Part shown: in pieces, positions 50,618 to 59,164 of the stretch
How the letters are laid out: each line of letters starts with the position of its first letter
How positions within the stretch are numbered: the first letter of the stretch is position 1
Program-made: the position numbers and the translations under genes
Origin: Duganella dendranthematis
GTDB taxonomy: Bacteria; Pseudomonadota; Gammaproteobacteria; Burkholderiales; Burkholderiaceae_D
Reading direction: 5' to 3'
Assembly (NCBI RefSeq): GCF_012849375.1
Contig: NZ_CP051684.1
Span: forward strand, 5,456,001-5,520,000
DNA length: 64,000 nt
Notes under the pieces: generated by a model
What the model saw: the letters and a program-made list of their open reading frames with translations, nothing else
The model's database searches: none
What the model was told of the DNA's origin: nothing

Positions 50618-50710
50618 ATACTGAATTTTTCGGCATACTCCGGCTTCACTGTGCAGTGCAAGTCATTGAATTAAAAAGAGAATTGGCGAACGCGAGTTCG
50701 CCATTTTTGT
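50618..50710 (+). ncRNA. Candidate small RNA or attenuated leader before ppiD
   Basis: The stretch between a good promoter and a strong intrinsic terminator is about 93 bases and has no convincing reading frame. It could be a stand-alone small RNA, or a leader in which the terminator controls read-through into ppiD. This is inference from the promoter-terminator spacing only. Confidence 0.35.
50684..50710 (+). terminator. Rho-independent terminator 35 bases before ppiD
   Basis: TGGCGAAC (50684-50691) pairs with GTTCGCCA (50696-50703) around the tetraloop GCGA, followed by TTTTTGT. No protein gene on this strand ends just upstream, so it ends either a small RNA or an attenuated ppiD transcript. 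Confidence 0.8.
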
Positions 50711-50744
50711 ATGTGCAAGTAATCACCATCCGAATTGGCAGACC

Positions 50745-52655
50745 ATGTTTGAATTTATTCGTACCCACCAGCGTTTGATGCAAATCTTCCTGGCCATCAT
50801 CATCGTGCCATCGTTTGCCTTTGTCGGCATCGGCAGCTACAAGAGCTTCGGCGATGACGCCAGCACCATCGCCAAAATCGATGGCAAGCCGCTGACGCAG
50901 CAAGAGTTCGACAACGCCGTGCGCAACCAGCTGGACAACTACCGCCAGCGCATGGGCGCGCAGTTCGATCAGAAAATGTTCGACACGCCCGAGTTCAAGC
51001 AAAACGTGCTGGACCAGCTGATCGCGCAACGCGCCATCGCTGCTGAAGTCGGCCACAGCCATCTGAGCATCGGCGACGCCCAGCTGCAAAAAGCCATCAT
51101 AGACATGTTCGGCGGCCCAGTAAACTTCGACAAGGAGCGCTACATCGCCATCCTGGCCGCACAAGGCCTGCGTCCGGAGCAGAACGACGCCCGCATGCGT
51201 CAGGAACTGGCGCTGCAACAACTGGCGATCGCCGTCGAAGGCACCGGCTTTGCTCCACGCACCGTGGCCAAGACCCTGTCCGACATCGCCGCCCAGGAGC
51301 GCGACGTGCAGGAGCTGCTGCTGCCGGTGGCTGATTTCGTGCCGCAGGTTAAAGTGACCGATGAAATGGTCAAGGCCTTCTACGACAAGAACAGCAAGTT
51401 CTTCGAAGTGCCGGAACAAGCCAAGATCGAATACGTGGTGCTGAACAACGACGCCGTCGCCGCGCAAGTCAGCGTGACCGATGCCGAAGTATCGGACTAC
51501 TACACCAAGAATGTGGCCCAGTTCACCACGCCCGAAACCCGTCGTGCCAGCCACATCCTCATCACCCTGAAAAAGGGTGCCAGCGCGGCTGACACCGCCG
51601 CCGCCAAGGCCAAGGCCGAAGCCATCGTGGCCGAACTGCGCAAGACCCCGGGCGATTTCGCCAAAGTGGCCAAGGCCAAGTCGGAAGATCCAGGCTCGGC
51701 AGAGCAGGGCGGCGATCTGGGCGTGATCGAAAAAGGCGTGCTGGTAGCGCCGGTCGAAAACGCTATCGGCAAGCTGAAGCTGGGCGAAATCAGCGATCCG
51801 GTGCAGTCGGACTTCGGCTTCCACGTGTTGACCGTGACCGAGCTGAAGCCAGCCGTGGTCAAGCCGCTGGACGTGGTCAAAGCCGACGTGACCGATCTGC
51901 TGAAGAAGCAGAAGGCCGCCAAGAAGTATTCGGAAATGGCCGAAGCCTTCACCAATACCGTCTACGAACAGTCTGACAGCCTGAAGCCAGTGGCTGACAA
52001 GCTGGGCCTGAAGATCGAAACCGCAAGCAATGTGTCGCGCAATCCATCGCCGGCGCCTGGCGCACCGGCGTACAACAACGCCAAGTTCCTGACCGCGCTG
52101 TTCTCGAACGATTCGATCAGCAGCAAGCGCAATACCGAAGCGGTTGAAACCGCGCCGAGCACCCTGGTCTCGGGACGCATCGTTGAATTCAAACCGGCAA
52201 GCAAGCGTCCGCTGGCTGAAGTTGATGCGCAGATCCGTCAGCGCGTGACCATGGAAGAAGCCGCCAAGCTGGCCTTCAAAGCCGGCGAAGAAAAATTGGC
52301 TGCCTTCAAGAAGTCGGGTGATGCGACCGGTTTTGGCGCTGCCAAGCTGGTGTCGCGTCAGAAGCCTGAAGGCATCAACGGTCTGGCGATGCAGTCGATC
52401 ATGAAGGCCGACACCAGCAAGCTGCCAGCCTATGTTGGCGTGGACCTGCCAGGTATGGGTTATGGCCTGTACCGCATCGACAAGGTGCAGCAGCCTGCGG
52501 CGGCCGACGAGGCCGAGCGCAAATCACAAGCCGAACAGATCGGCAACGTGATTGCGCAGCAGGAGATGGCGCAGTACATCGAGTTCCTGAAGCAAAAGGC
52601 CAAGGTGAAAATCCTGAAGCCGATCACGAAGACCACCGTGACTGAAGTGAAGTAA
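50745..52655 (+). CDS. ppiD: Periplasmic folding chaperone PpiD (SurA_N and parvulin domains)
   Basis: This 636-residue inner-membrane-anchored chaperone helps proteins leaving the Sec channel. A single N-terminal membrane helix (about 12-31, MQIFLAIIIVPSFAFVGIG) is followed by a SurA_N-like region (about 40-250). A parvulin domain (about 265-365) carries RRASHILITLKKGAS and GGDLGVIEKGVLV. A C-terminal helical part ends KILKPITKTTVTEV. Full length for PpiD. It is downstream of hupB and the tRNAs, as in relatives, but two accessory genes intervene here. A terminator follows its stop. Confidence 0.94.
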   Translation: MFEFIRTHQRLMQIFLAIIIVPSFAFVGIGSYKSFGDDASTIAKIDGKPLTQQEFDNAVRNQLDNYRQRMGAQFDQKMFDTPEFKQNVLDQLIAQRAIAAEVGHSHLSIGDAQLQKAIIDMFGGPVNFDKERYIAILAAQGLRPEQNDARMRQELALQQLAIAVEGTGFAPRTVAKTLSDIAAQERDVQELLLPVADFVPQVKVTDEMVKAFYDKNSKFFEVPEQAKIEYVVLNNDAVAAQVSVTDAEVSDYYTKNVAQFTTPETRRASHILITLKKGASAADTAAAKAKAEAIVAELRKTPGDFAKVAKAKSEDPGSAEQGGDLGVIEKGVLVAPVENAIGKLKLGEISDPVQSDFGFHVLTVTELKPAVVKPLDVVKADVTDLLKKQKAAKKYSEMAEAFTNTVYEQSDSLKPVADKLGLKIETASNVSRNPSPAPGAPAYNNAKFLTALFSNDSISSKRNTEAVETAPSTLVSGRIVEFKPASKRPLAEVDAQIRQRVTMEEAAKLAFKAGEEKLAAFKKSGDATGFGAAKLVSRQKPEGINGLAMQSIMKADTSKLPAYVGVDLPGMGYGLYRIDKVQQPAAADEAERKSQAEQIGNVIAQQEMAQYIEFLKQKAKVKILKPITKTTVTEVK

Positions 52656-52661
52656 TCCTGC

Positions 52662-52686
52662 AAGGGCCGCGAATAGCGGCCCTTTC
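52662..52686 (+). terminator. Rho-independent terminator after ppiD
   Basis: AAGGGCCGC (52662-52670) pairs with GCGGCCCTT (52676-52684) around GAATA, with a short T stretch. It ends six bases before the start of the yddG-like reading frame. Confidence 0.75.
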
Positions 52687-52691
52687 TACAT

Positions 52692-53659
52692 ATGACGCAG
52701 ACAAAAGGAACGTTGCTCGGCCTGGCGGCCATCGGCTTGTGGAGCACGGCGCCGTCGCTGATACGCTTGTTCAGCGAAACGGCGGGCGCGGTGGCCGGGG
52801 CGGCAATGATTTATACGTTGGCCTCGTGATGCTGGTGGCGATGCGCGGCTGGACGCCGCTGCGCCAGTATCCGCGCCGCTATCTGCTGATTGGTGGTGCG
52901 CTATTCGCCGGCTATGAAGTGGCGCTGGCATTGCCGCTCGGCTACGCGCAGGACCGCACGCAGGCGATTGAAGTCGGGCTGCTGAATTATCTGTGGCCGT
53001 GCCTGACAGTGGCGTTGATGGTGTTTAGCGGCCGCCAGCGCGCGACCGTGTGGCTGGCGCCGGGGCTGCTGCTGTCGTTGCTGGGTGTCGCGTGGATTCT
53101 GAGTGGCGGCGAAAGCTTGTCGCCAGAGCACATCGTCGCCAATGCTGCGCGCAATCCGGTGAGCTACGGGCTGGCCGCCGGCGGTGCGTTGCTATGGGCC
53201 ACGTACTGCTGCGCCGCCAAGCCGCTGTCGCAGGGCACGGACGCGATTGTGCCGTTCTTTGTGTTGACCAGTGTGGTGTTGTGGCTGAAGTTTGCCCTGA
53301 GCGGCACGGCGCTGACCGCGCTCAGCGAGGCGCATGCGGCTGCGGCAGCGCACGCGGGCATACTCGGAGGCGGCGCAACTAGCGTCTTGGGTTCGATCGG
53401 CGGCCTGGCCTCGCTCTGGCCCGCCGCCGTCTTGCTTTGCGCGGCGGCTGCGGTGATGGCGTTGGGCTATGCCAGCTGGAACCGCGCCCTGACGCATGGC
53501 AACCTGGCCTTGCTGGCCGCCGTGTCTTATGCCACGCCGGTGCTGTCATCCGCCTTCAGCGCCGCCATCCTGCGCAGCGCGCTGACCGCCAGCTTCTGGC
53601 AGGGCGCCGCACTGGTGACGGCAGGTTCGCTGTGCTGCTGGTGGGCTACACGCAAGTAG
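52692..53659 (+). pseudogene. YddG-like DMT family exporter, split by one frameshift
   Basis: Two frames together give one EamA/DMT transporter similar to the aromatic amino acid exporter YddG. Frame A (52692-52829, 45 codons) encodes MTQTKGTLLGLAAIGLWST and the rest of helix 1, ending at TGA 52827-52829. Frame B continues from about 52829 to 53659 with RYLLIGGALFAGYEVALAL, QAIEVGLLNYLWPCLTVAL and SYATPVLSSAFSAAIL. Aligned by eye to YddG, restoring one base just before 52829 gives a gap-free join, so a single-base deletion is the simplest reading. The stop and a possible restart overlap as TGATG, so a coupled second start is conceivable but would split helix 2. It could also be a sequencing error. 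The 3' end overlaps mnmH by 14 bp. Confidence 0.75.
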
Positions 53660-54707
53660 CGATCAACTGGCGCGCCGCAGCGGCGAACGCCTCTTCATCG
53701 ATGTCCTCCAGGTTGAGCGGCATCGCCTGGCCATAGCGGCTGAAATTGCGGTCGATCGAGCGCAGATACGCCGGATCGTAATGATCGGCCAGCAGTTGCT
53801 CGACCAACTCCGGCATCTGTCCGGCATCCGACATGGCCTGCCAGCGGGCGATCTTTTCGCGGCCGTGCAGCTGCGTCAGATGTTCCAGCTGGCCGTTGAG
53901 CGACGATGGATCGGCCAGGAAATGCTGATAATCCTCCATCAGCAAGCGCACCCGGTTCGCGCGCGACAAAGTCAGCGCGATGCAATCGGCCGCGCGCATG
54001 GTGTCCATCAACGCCGCCGGCACACGCAAATTGCCTACCTTCTTGCTTTCCGCCTCCACAAACACCGGCCGCGACGGATCGAAGCGGCGCAGCACCTGCC
54101 ACACGCGCGTCTCAAACGCCTTCTGGCTCGGCTGCGGCTGGCTAGGCAGATGCCCCAGCACCGAACCGCGATGCATGGCCAGCTGCTCCAGATCCAGCAC
54201 CTGCGCGCCTTGCGCATCCAACACTTCCAGCAAGCGGCTCTTGCCGCTGCCCGTAGTGCCGCACACCACCTTGAAACGCAAGGACGGCGCGTGTTCCAGC
54301 GCCGCATTCACTTCCTGGCGAAACGCCTTGTAGCCGCCATCCAGCTGCACCACCGGCCAGCCGATCTTGGCCAGGATATGTGCCATCGAGCCGCTACGGT
54401 TGCCGCCGCGCCAGCAATACACCAGCGGCCGCCACTCGCGCGGCTGGTCGATCCATCGTTCTTCAATATGCTGCGCGATGTTTTTCGCCACCAGCGCGGC
54501 GCCGAGCTTCTTTGCTTCAAACGACCCCACCTGCTTGTACATGGTGCCGACGCGGATGCGCTGCTCGTCGTCCAGCACCGGCGTGTTGATGGCGCCGGGC
54601 AGGTGGTCGAGTGCAAATTCGCTCGGACTGCGGGCGTCGATGATGGCGTCGAAGGAATCGAGCTGGTCCAGCACCTGGTCGATGCTTAATACTTCGGGAT
54701 ACTTCAT
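53646..54707 (-). CDS. mnmH: tRNA 2-selenouridine synthase
   Basis: This 353-residue enzyme replaces sulfur by selenium at the wobble 2-thiouridine of some tRNAs, via a geranylated intermediate. An N-terminal rhodanese domain has the catalytic Cys98 in LVYCWRGGNRSGS. The C-terminal P-loop domain has GTTGSGKS (150-157). Length and order match MnmH/SelU. No selD lies in the window. The start overlaps the tesA stop by 4 bp, so both share a transcript. Confidence 0.94.
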   Translation of the reverse strand: MKYPEVLSIDQVLDQLDSFDAIIDARSPSEFALDHLPGAINTPVLDDEQRIRVGTMYKQVGSFEAKKLGAALVAKNIAQHIEERWIDQPREWRPLVYCWRGGNRSGSMAHILAKIGWPVVQLDGGYKAFRQEVNAALEHAPSLRFKVVCGTTGSGKSRLLEVLDAQGAQVLDLEQLAMHRGSVLGHLPSQPQPSQKAFETRVWQVLRRFDPSRPVFVEAESKKVGNLRVPAALMDTMRAADCIALTLSRANRVRLLMEDYQHFLADPSSLNGQLEHLTQLHGREKIARWQAMSDAGQMPELVEQLLADHYDPAYLRSIDRNFSRYGQAMPLNLEDIDEEAFAAAARQLIATCV

Positions 54708-55342
54708 TTGGCCTTAATGGTTTTTTGCAGCGTCGGCCAGATATTGGCCAGAATGGTTGGATGGGCTTCTGCCAGTGGATGCAGCCGGTCCGCCTGGAAC
54801 AGCTGCGGCTTGTCGGCCACGCCATCAAGCATGAACGGCACCAGCGGCGCCTTGATATCCTTGCTCAGCGCGCCGTACATGGCGAAGAATTTGTCGGCGT
54901 AGTCGCGGCCGTAGTTAGGCGGCATGCGCATGCCGATCAGCATCACCTTGGCGTCTGCCTTGCTGGCGGCGTCGCTCATGGCGCGCAGATTGGCTTCGGC
55001 GGCCGGCACCGGCAGGCCGCGCAAGCCGTCGTTGGCGCCCAGTTCGATCACTACCAGGTCCGGTTTGTACTTGGTCAGCAGGGCCGGCAGGCGCGAACGG
55101 CCGCCGCTGGTGGTCTCGCCGCTAACACTGGCGTTGACGACTACCGCATCGATGTTATTCTGCTTGAGTTTCTGCTCCGCCAGCGCGACCCAGCCCGTGC
55201 CGCGCGACAAGCCGTATTCGGCTGACAAACTATCACCGAGCACAAGCACGGTTTTTGGTGCAGAATAGGCGCTCGCCGCTGCCGACAGCAGGAGCAGGGC
55301 GGCCAGTGATTTTCCAGATAAACGTTTAAACATATTCAGCAT
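54704..55342 (-). CDS. tesA: Multifunctional acyl-CoA thioesterase I / lysophospholipase L1
   Basis: This 212-residue periplasmic SGNH hydrolase cleaves thioesters and lysophospholipids. The signal peptide is about residues 1-27 (AALLLLSAAASAYSA). The nucleophile Ser lies in LVLGDSLSAEYG, the conserved Asn in LGANDGLRGLP, and the Asp/His pair in DRLHPLAEAH. The start is 55342 with AGGGA upstream; an ATG at 55333 is also possible. The start codon overlaps that of the divergent ABC gene on the palindrome CATG. Confidence 0.92.
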   Translation of the reverse strand: MLNMFKRLSGKSLAALLLLSAAASAYSAPKTVLVLGDSLSAEYGLSRGTGWVALAEQKLKQNNIDAVVVNASVSGETTSGGRSRLPALLTKYKPDLVVIELGANDGLRGLPVPAAEANLRAMSDAASKADAKVMLIGMRMPPNYGRDYADKFFAMYGALSKDIKAPLVPFMLDGVADKPQLFQADRLHPLAEAHPTILANIWPTLQKTIKAK

Positions 55343-56087
55343 GCCCGATTTCCCTAATGCGTCAACTCATTTCATGCCGGAAGGCCCGGCCCTGGCGTCG
55401 TCGCCTGTGACGGCGTCTGGCGTGCAGCCGGCCATTGCCGTCAAAGGCCTGGCCAAGCGGGTCGCCGACGCCGCTGGCGAACTGACGATCCTGCACGAGG
55501 TAGATTTTACCGTGCAAAAGGCTGAGACGTTGGCCATCGTTGGCGCTTCCGGTTCCGGCAAGTCCACTTTGCTGGGTTTGCTGGCCGGCCTGGACACCCC
55601 CAGCGCCGGTACGGTGGTGCTCGACGGCGTAGATATTTATGCAATGGATGAAGATGGCCGCGCCGCCTTGCGCAAGGAAAAGCTGGGCTTTGTGTTCCAG
55701 TCCTTCCAGCTGCTGGCGCATTTGACGGCGGTGGAAAACGTCATGCTGCCCCTGGAACTGGCCGGCGTGGCTGGCGCCCGCGAGAAGGCCGAGGCGATGC
55801 TGGCGCGGGTTGGCCTGTCCAGCCGGCTCAAGCATTATCCGAAATATCTGTCCGGCGGCGAACAACAGCGCGTGGCGTTGGCGCGCGCCTTCGTCAGCGA
55901 ACCGCCGCTGCTGTTTGCCGACGAACCGACCGGCAGCCTGGACGCCGCCACTGGCGAAGCCGTCATCCAGCTGATGTTCGAGTTGAATCGCCAGCATGGT
56001 TCGACTTTGGTGCTGGTCACCCACGACCAGGCCATGGCCGCCCGCTGCGGCCGCACCATTACCATTGCAGCCGGTCGCCTGGTTTGA
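55341..56087 (+). CDS. YbbA-like ABC transporter ATP-binding protein
   Basis: This 248-residue ATPase of the LolD/MacB group has Walker A GASGSGKST, Q-loop VFQSFQLL, signature LSGGEQQRVALARA, Walker B LLFADEPTGS and the H-loop VTHD. It is divergent from tesA, as ybbA is in E. coli. The usual permease ybbP does not follow; an S41-type peptidase gene overlaps its stop by TGATG instead. The first 35 residues look untypical, and a start at 55374 is possible. The substrate is likely lipid or lipoprotein-related by family, but the membrane partner is not here. Confidence 0.88.
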   Translation: MPDFPNASTHFMPEGPALASSPVTASGVQPAIAVKGLAKRVADAAGELTILHEVDFTVQKAETLAIVGASGSGKSTLLGLLAGLDTPSAGTVVLDGVDIYAMDEDGRAALRKEKLGFVFQSFQLLAHLTAVENVMLPLELAGVAGAREKAEAMLARVGLSSRLKHYPKYLSGGEQQRVALARAFVSEPPLLFADEPTGSLDAATGEAVIQLMFELNRQHGSTLVLVTHDQAMAARCGRTITIAAGRLV

Positions 56088-57571
56088 TGCGCGGCCTTGT
56101 TGCGGCTTGGCTGCTGGCGGCAGGCGCCGTCACTGCTGGCGACCTGCCGCAGACGGCGGAACAGTGGCAGCGCGCTGCCATCGCCGACATCGAAGCTGCT
56201 TATCAGATCACGCTGGACAACCATCCCGGCACCTATGATCCGGCCAATCCAGGCTTTGCCGCCCGTCTAGGCGAGGCGCGCAAGGCGGGCTTGCAATTGG
56301 CAGCGCAAGTGCGCGATGGCGCCGGTTATCAGGCCGCGCTGCTGCGTTTTAATACGGTGATCCACGACGGCCACGCGGGAGTGGCGTTCACCATGCCGCC
56401 TGCGGTGGAATGGCGCTGGCCCGGCTTTGTCGCCGCCTGGCGCGGCGACAGCATGTACGTCTATGCCACCGTGCCAGGCGGGCCGGCCGCCGGCAGCCGG
56501 ATTAACGCCTGCGATGGCGAGTCGATTGTTACCCTGGCGCAAACCAATGTGTTTGCGTTCCAGGGGCGCAGCGATGAGCCGGGCAACTGGTGGATCGAAG
56601 CGCCCGACGTGTTTGTCGACAAGGGCAATCCGTTTATCAAGCGGCCGCAGGTGTGCACCTTCACGCTGGATGGCAAACAGTTTTCAATGACGCTGGCGTG
56701 GAGTCAGTACACCAACGAGATGCTGCAATGGCGCCAGCAAAGCTACAATGGCACCACGCTGCCGGTCGGCCTGAGCGAGCCGCGTCCGCGCCTGTATTGG
56801 GCCGCCATGCCGGAATTCCAGCCGGACGAAGCGCAACGCACGGCCTATCGCGCAATGTCGGCGGAACTGCGCGCGCATCCGCAGCGTTATCAGCAGGCGG
56901 ATGCCGTGGTGATCGACCTGCGCGGCAATCACGGTGGATCGTCGCTGTGGAGCCTGGACTTTGCCGGTGCCTTGTGGGGCGATGCCGAGATGGCGCGGCG
57001 CGACCAGCAGCGCATGGGCAAGCAGCAAGTCTGGTGGCGCGTCTCGCCCGGCAATGTGGCGCATGTTCGGTGGATGGTCGGCATCCTGAAAGAGCAGGGC
57101 AATGCCGAGGTGGCGGAAGGCATCAATGCGCTCGCCAACGTCATGCAGGAAGCGTTGGAGCGCGGCGAAAAGTTCTATGTCACCGGCGCCGGCGCAGCGG
57201 CCGCAGCCGGCGCAACGTCCGCATCCGCCGCCAAGCGACCCAATGAAGCCGGGCCTCCCGCCTTCAACCGCCCTGTGTACGTCATTGTGCCCGGCCAGTG
57301 TGCCAGTGCTTGTCTGGATGCGGTGGACTACTTCACCATGTTCCCGAATACCAAACTGATCGGCGCGCCGAGTTCGGCTGACAGCAATTACATGGAAGTG
57401 CGCTACCAGTCGCTGGTCTCCGGCGCTGCGAAAGCTGTCATTCCAAACAAGGTCTACGTGGGCCGTCCGCGTGCGGCGGGGCAGTTCTACACGCCGCAGA
57501 TCGTGGTGCGCGATCTGGAATGGTCGACTGAAAACTTCCTGAACATCATTCAGGCCGACCTGAAACGCTAG
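56087..57571 (+). CDS. Exported S41-like (C-terminal processing type) peptidase
   Basis: This 494-residue protein has a signal peptide (RGLVAAWLLAAGAVTAGD, about 1-18). A helical N-terminal part (EAAYQITLDNHPGTYD), a PDZ-like middle (PGGPAAGSRINACDGESI) and an S41-type core are seen. The core shows VIDLRGNHGGSSLWS and VIVPGQCASACLDAVDYF, where the Ser is the likely nucleophile. An extra Ala-rich insert lies near residue 370. The start ATG overlaps the stop of the ATPase gene, so the two are translationally coupled. The role could be envelope protein turnover. Family assignment is from motifs, not alignment. Confidence 0.72.
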   Translation: MRGLVAAWLLAAGAVTAGDLPQTAEQWQRAAIADIEAAYQITLDNHPGTYDPANPGFAARLGEARKAGLQLAAQVRDGAGYQAALLRFNTVIHDGHAGVAFTMPPAVEWRWPGFVAAWRGDSMYVYATVPGGPAAGSRINACDGESIVTLAQTNVFAFQGRSDEPGNWWIEAPDVFVDKGNPFIKRPQVCTFTLDGKQFSMTLAWSQYTNEMLQWRQQSYNGTTLPVGLSEPRPRLYWAAMPEFQPDEAQRTAYRAMSAELRAHPQRYQQADAVVIDLRGNHGGSSLWSLDFAGALWGDAEMARRDQQRMGKQQVWWRVSPGNVAHVRWMVGILKEQGNAEVAEGINALANVMQEALERGEKFYVTGAGAAAAAGATSASAAKRPNEAGPPAFNRPVYVIVPGQCASACLDAVDYFTMFPNTKLIGAPSSADSNYMEVRYQSLVSGAAKAVIPNKVYVGRPRAAGQFYTPQIVVRDLEWSTENFLNIIQADLKR

Positions 57572-59079
57572 CGGCCGTGATGCTGCACCATGCGGTTGAG
57601 CGCCGCGCGGATGGCGGGGATCAGTTCGGCGGCGGTCAGGCCAATCGGGCCGCGGCCTTCGCTAACCAGCACATCCGCCGCGATGCCATGCAGCCAGACT
57701 GCCGCCAGCGCGGCTTCCCAATGTGGCCAACCTTGCGCCAGCAGCGCGCCGCACAGGCCTGCCAGCACGTCGCCGGTACCGGCCGTGGCCAGCGCTGGAT
57801 TGCCGGTGGTGTTGATGACGGCCTTGCCGTCCGGCGCGGCGATGACCGTGCCTGATCCTTTCAAGACCACCACTGCGTTGAGGCGCGCGGCCAGCGTGCG
57901 GGCTGACGCCAGACGGTCGGCCTGCACGGCGCCGATATTGCTACCCAGGAGGCGCGCGGCTTCCAGCGGATGCGGCGTCAGCACCGTCGGCTTGCTGCGC
58001 TGGGCAAGCACGGTTTGCATTGCGGTGTCGGCGGCCAGCAGATTGAGCGCGTCGGCGTCGGCCAGCAGCGGGCTGCCGCTGGCGATGGCGCTTGCGAGCA
58101 GGGCTTGCGCGGCGGTCGAGGCGCCCAGTCCGGGGCCGATCACCAGCGTGGCCTGATCCAGGTCGTAATCACCGGCGAGTCGACACATCAGTTCCGGCTG
58201 GCCGGGATCGCATGGCAGCGCGTCTTCCACGAACAAAGCGTAGACGCGGCCGGCGCCGCTGTTGAGCGCCGTGCGCGCGGCCAAAATCGGCGCGCCGCTC
58301 ATGCCGCGCGCGCCGCCGATCACCGCCACATTGCCGTAGCTGCCTTTGTGCGAGTTGTGCCGCCTCGCCTTCAGATGGCGGGCGAAAAACTTAACCTCGT
58401 TCAGGTGCAGCGCAGCCGGCGCAAAGTGGCTGGCATCGATTTCCAGCCGCGAGATGTCGACCAGTCCCGCATAGTCGCGGCCATCGCAAGTGTGCAGTCC
58501 AGGCTTGTTGCCTATGAACGTGATGGTGTGGGTCGCGTGCAGCGCCACGCCGTCCGGCCCCACCACGCCGCCGGTGTCGGCATCCAGACCGCTCGGCACG
58601 TCCAGCGCCAGCACGCTGCAACGCAGCTGGTTGACCGTCTCCACCAGCGCCCGCAGCGCGCCGCTGAGCGGCCGTTTCAAACCGATGCCGAACAGGCCAT
58701 CCACCACCAGATGCCATTCGGTGCCGGCGATGTTGGCGTCTTCCACCGCGCGGAAGCGGGCGTCGCTGGCCTTGGCGCGTTGCAGCGCGGCCTGGCGTTC
58801 GGCCGAGGACCGGCTGTGGTCTGCCGGGCCGAAATGGATTAGCGTGACTTGCGCGCCGGTGTACGACAGGTGCGCCGCCGCTTCCAGCGCGTCGCCGCCA
58901 TTGTCGCCGGGACCGGCCAGCACCAGCACCCTGGCCTGATTGGTGGTCAGGGGCAGCAGATCCAGCGCGGCGTTGGCGCTCGCCTGGCCGGCGCGCTGCA
59001 TCAGGGCGCCCTGCGGCAGGGTAGCGGTGGCAGCGCGCTCGATAGCGCGGATTTCGGCAACGGTGTAGAGTGGATTCAT
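57568..59079 (-). CDS. nnr: Bifunctional NAD(P)HX epimerase / ADP-dependent dehydratase
   Basis: This 503-residue enzyme repairs hydrated NADH and NADPH. The N-terminal YjeF_N epimerase (about 1-215) has LAGPGDNGGDALEAA and VDGLFGIGLKRPLSG. The C-terminal ADP-dependent dehydratase (about 235-500) has GSYGNVAVIGGARGMSGAP, TVLTPHPLEAARLLG and the catalytic NPALATAGTGDVLAG. The fused layout is standard. It overlaps the convergent peptidase gene by 4 bp and is divergent from the oxoprolinase gene. Confidence 0.95.
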   Translation of the reverse strand: MNPLYTVAEIRAIERAATATLPQGALMQRAGQASANAALDLLPLTTNQARVLVLAGPGDNGGDALEAAAHLSYTGAQVTLIHFGPADHSRSSAERQAALQRAKASDARFRAVEDANIAGTEWHLVVDGLFGIGLKRPLSGALRALVETVNQLRCSVLALDVPSGLDADTGGVVGPDGVALHATHTITFIGNKPGLHTCDGRDYAGLVDISRLEIDASHFAPAALHLNEVKFFARHLKARRHNSHKGSYGNVAVIGGARGMSGAPILAARTALNSGAGRVYALFVEDALPCDPGQPELMCRLAGDYDLDQATLVIGPGLGASTAAQALLASAIASGSPLLADADALNLLAADTAMQTVLAQRSKPTVLTPHPLEAARLLGSNIGAVQADRLASARTLAARLNAVVVLKGSGTVIAAPDGKAVINTTGNPALATAGTGDVLAGLCGALLAQGWPHWEAALAAVWLHGIAADVLVSEGRGPIGLTAAELIPAIRAALNRMVQHHGR

Positions 59080-59164
59080 CGTGTCATTTTAGCATCGATA
59101 TTTGTGTGGGCGCGTCCACTGCGTCGGCACTACAATACACGCTTCACAACTTAGCGAGGCACGC

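Noticed and set aside
52739..53659. Frame B of the exporter considered as a complete gene starting at 52739
   Set aside because: Its first 30 codons are Gly/Arg-rich and out of frame with the real YddG-like N-terminus found in the other frame from 52692.
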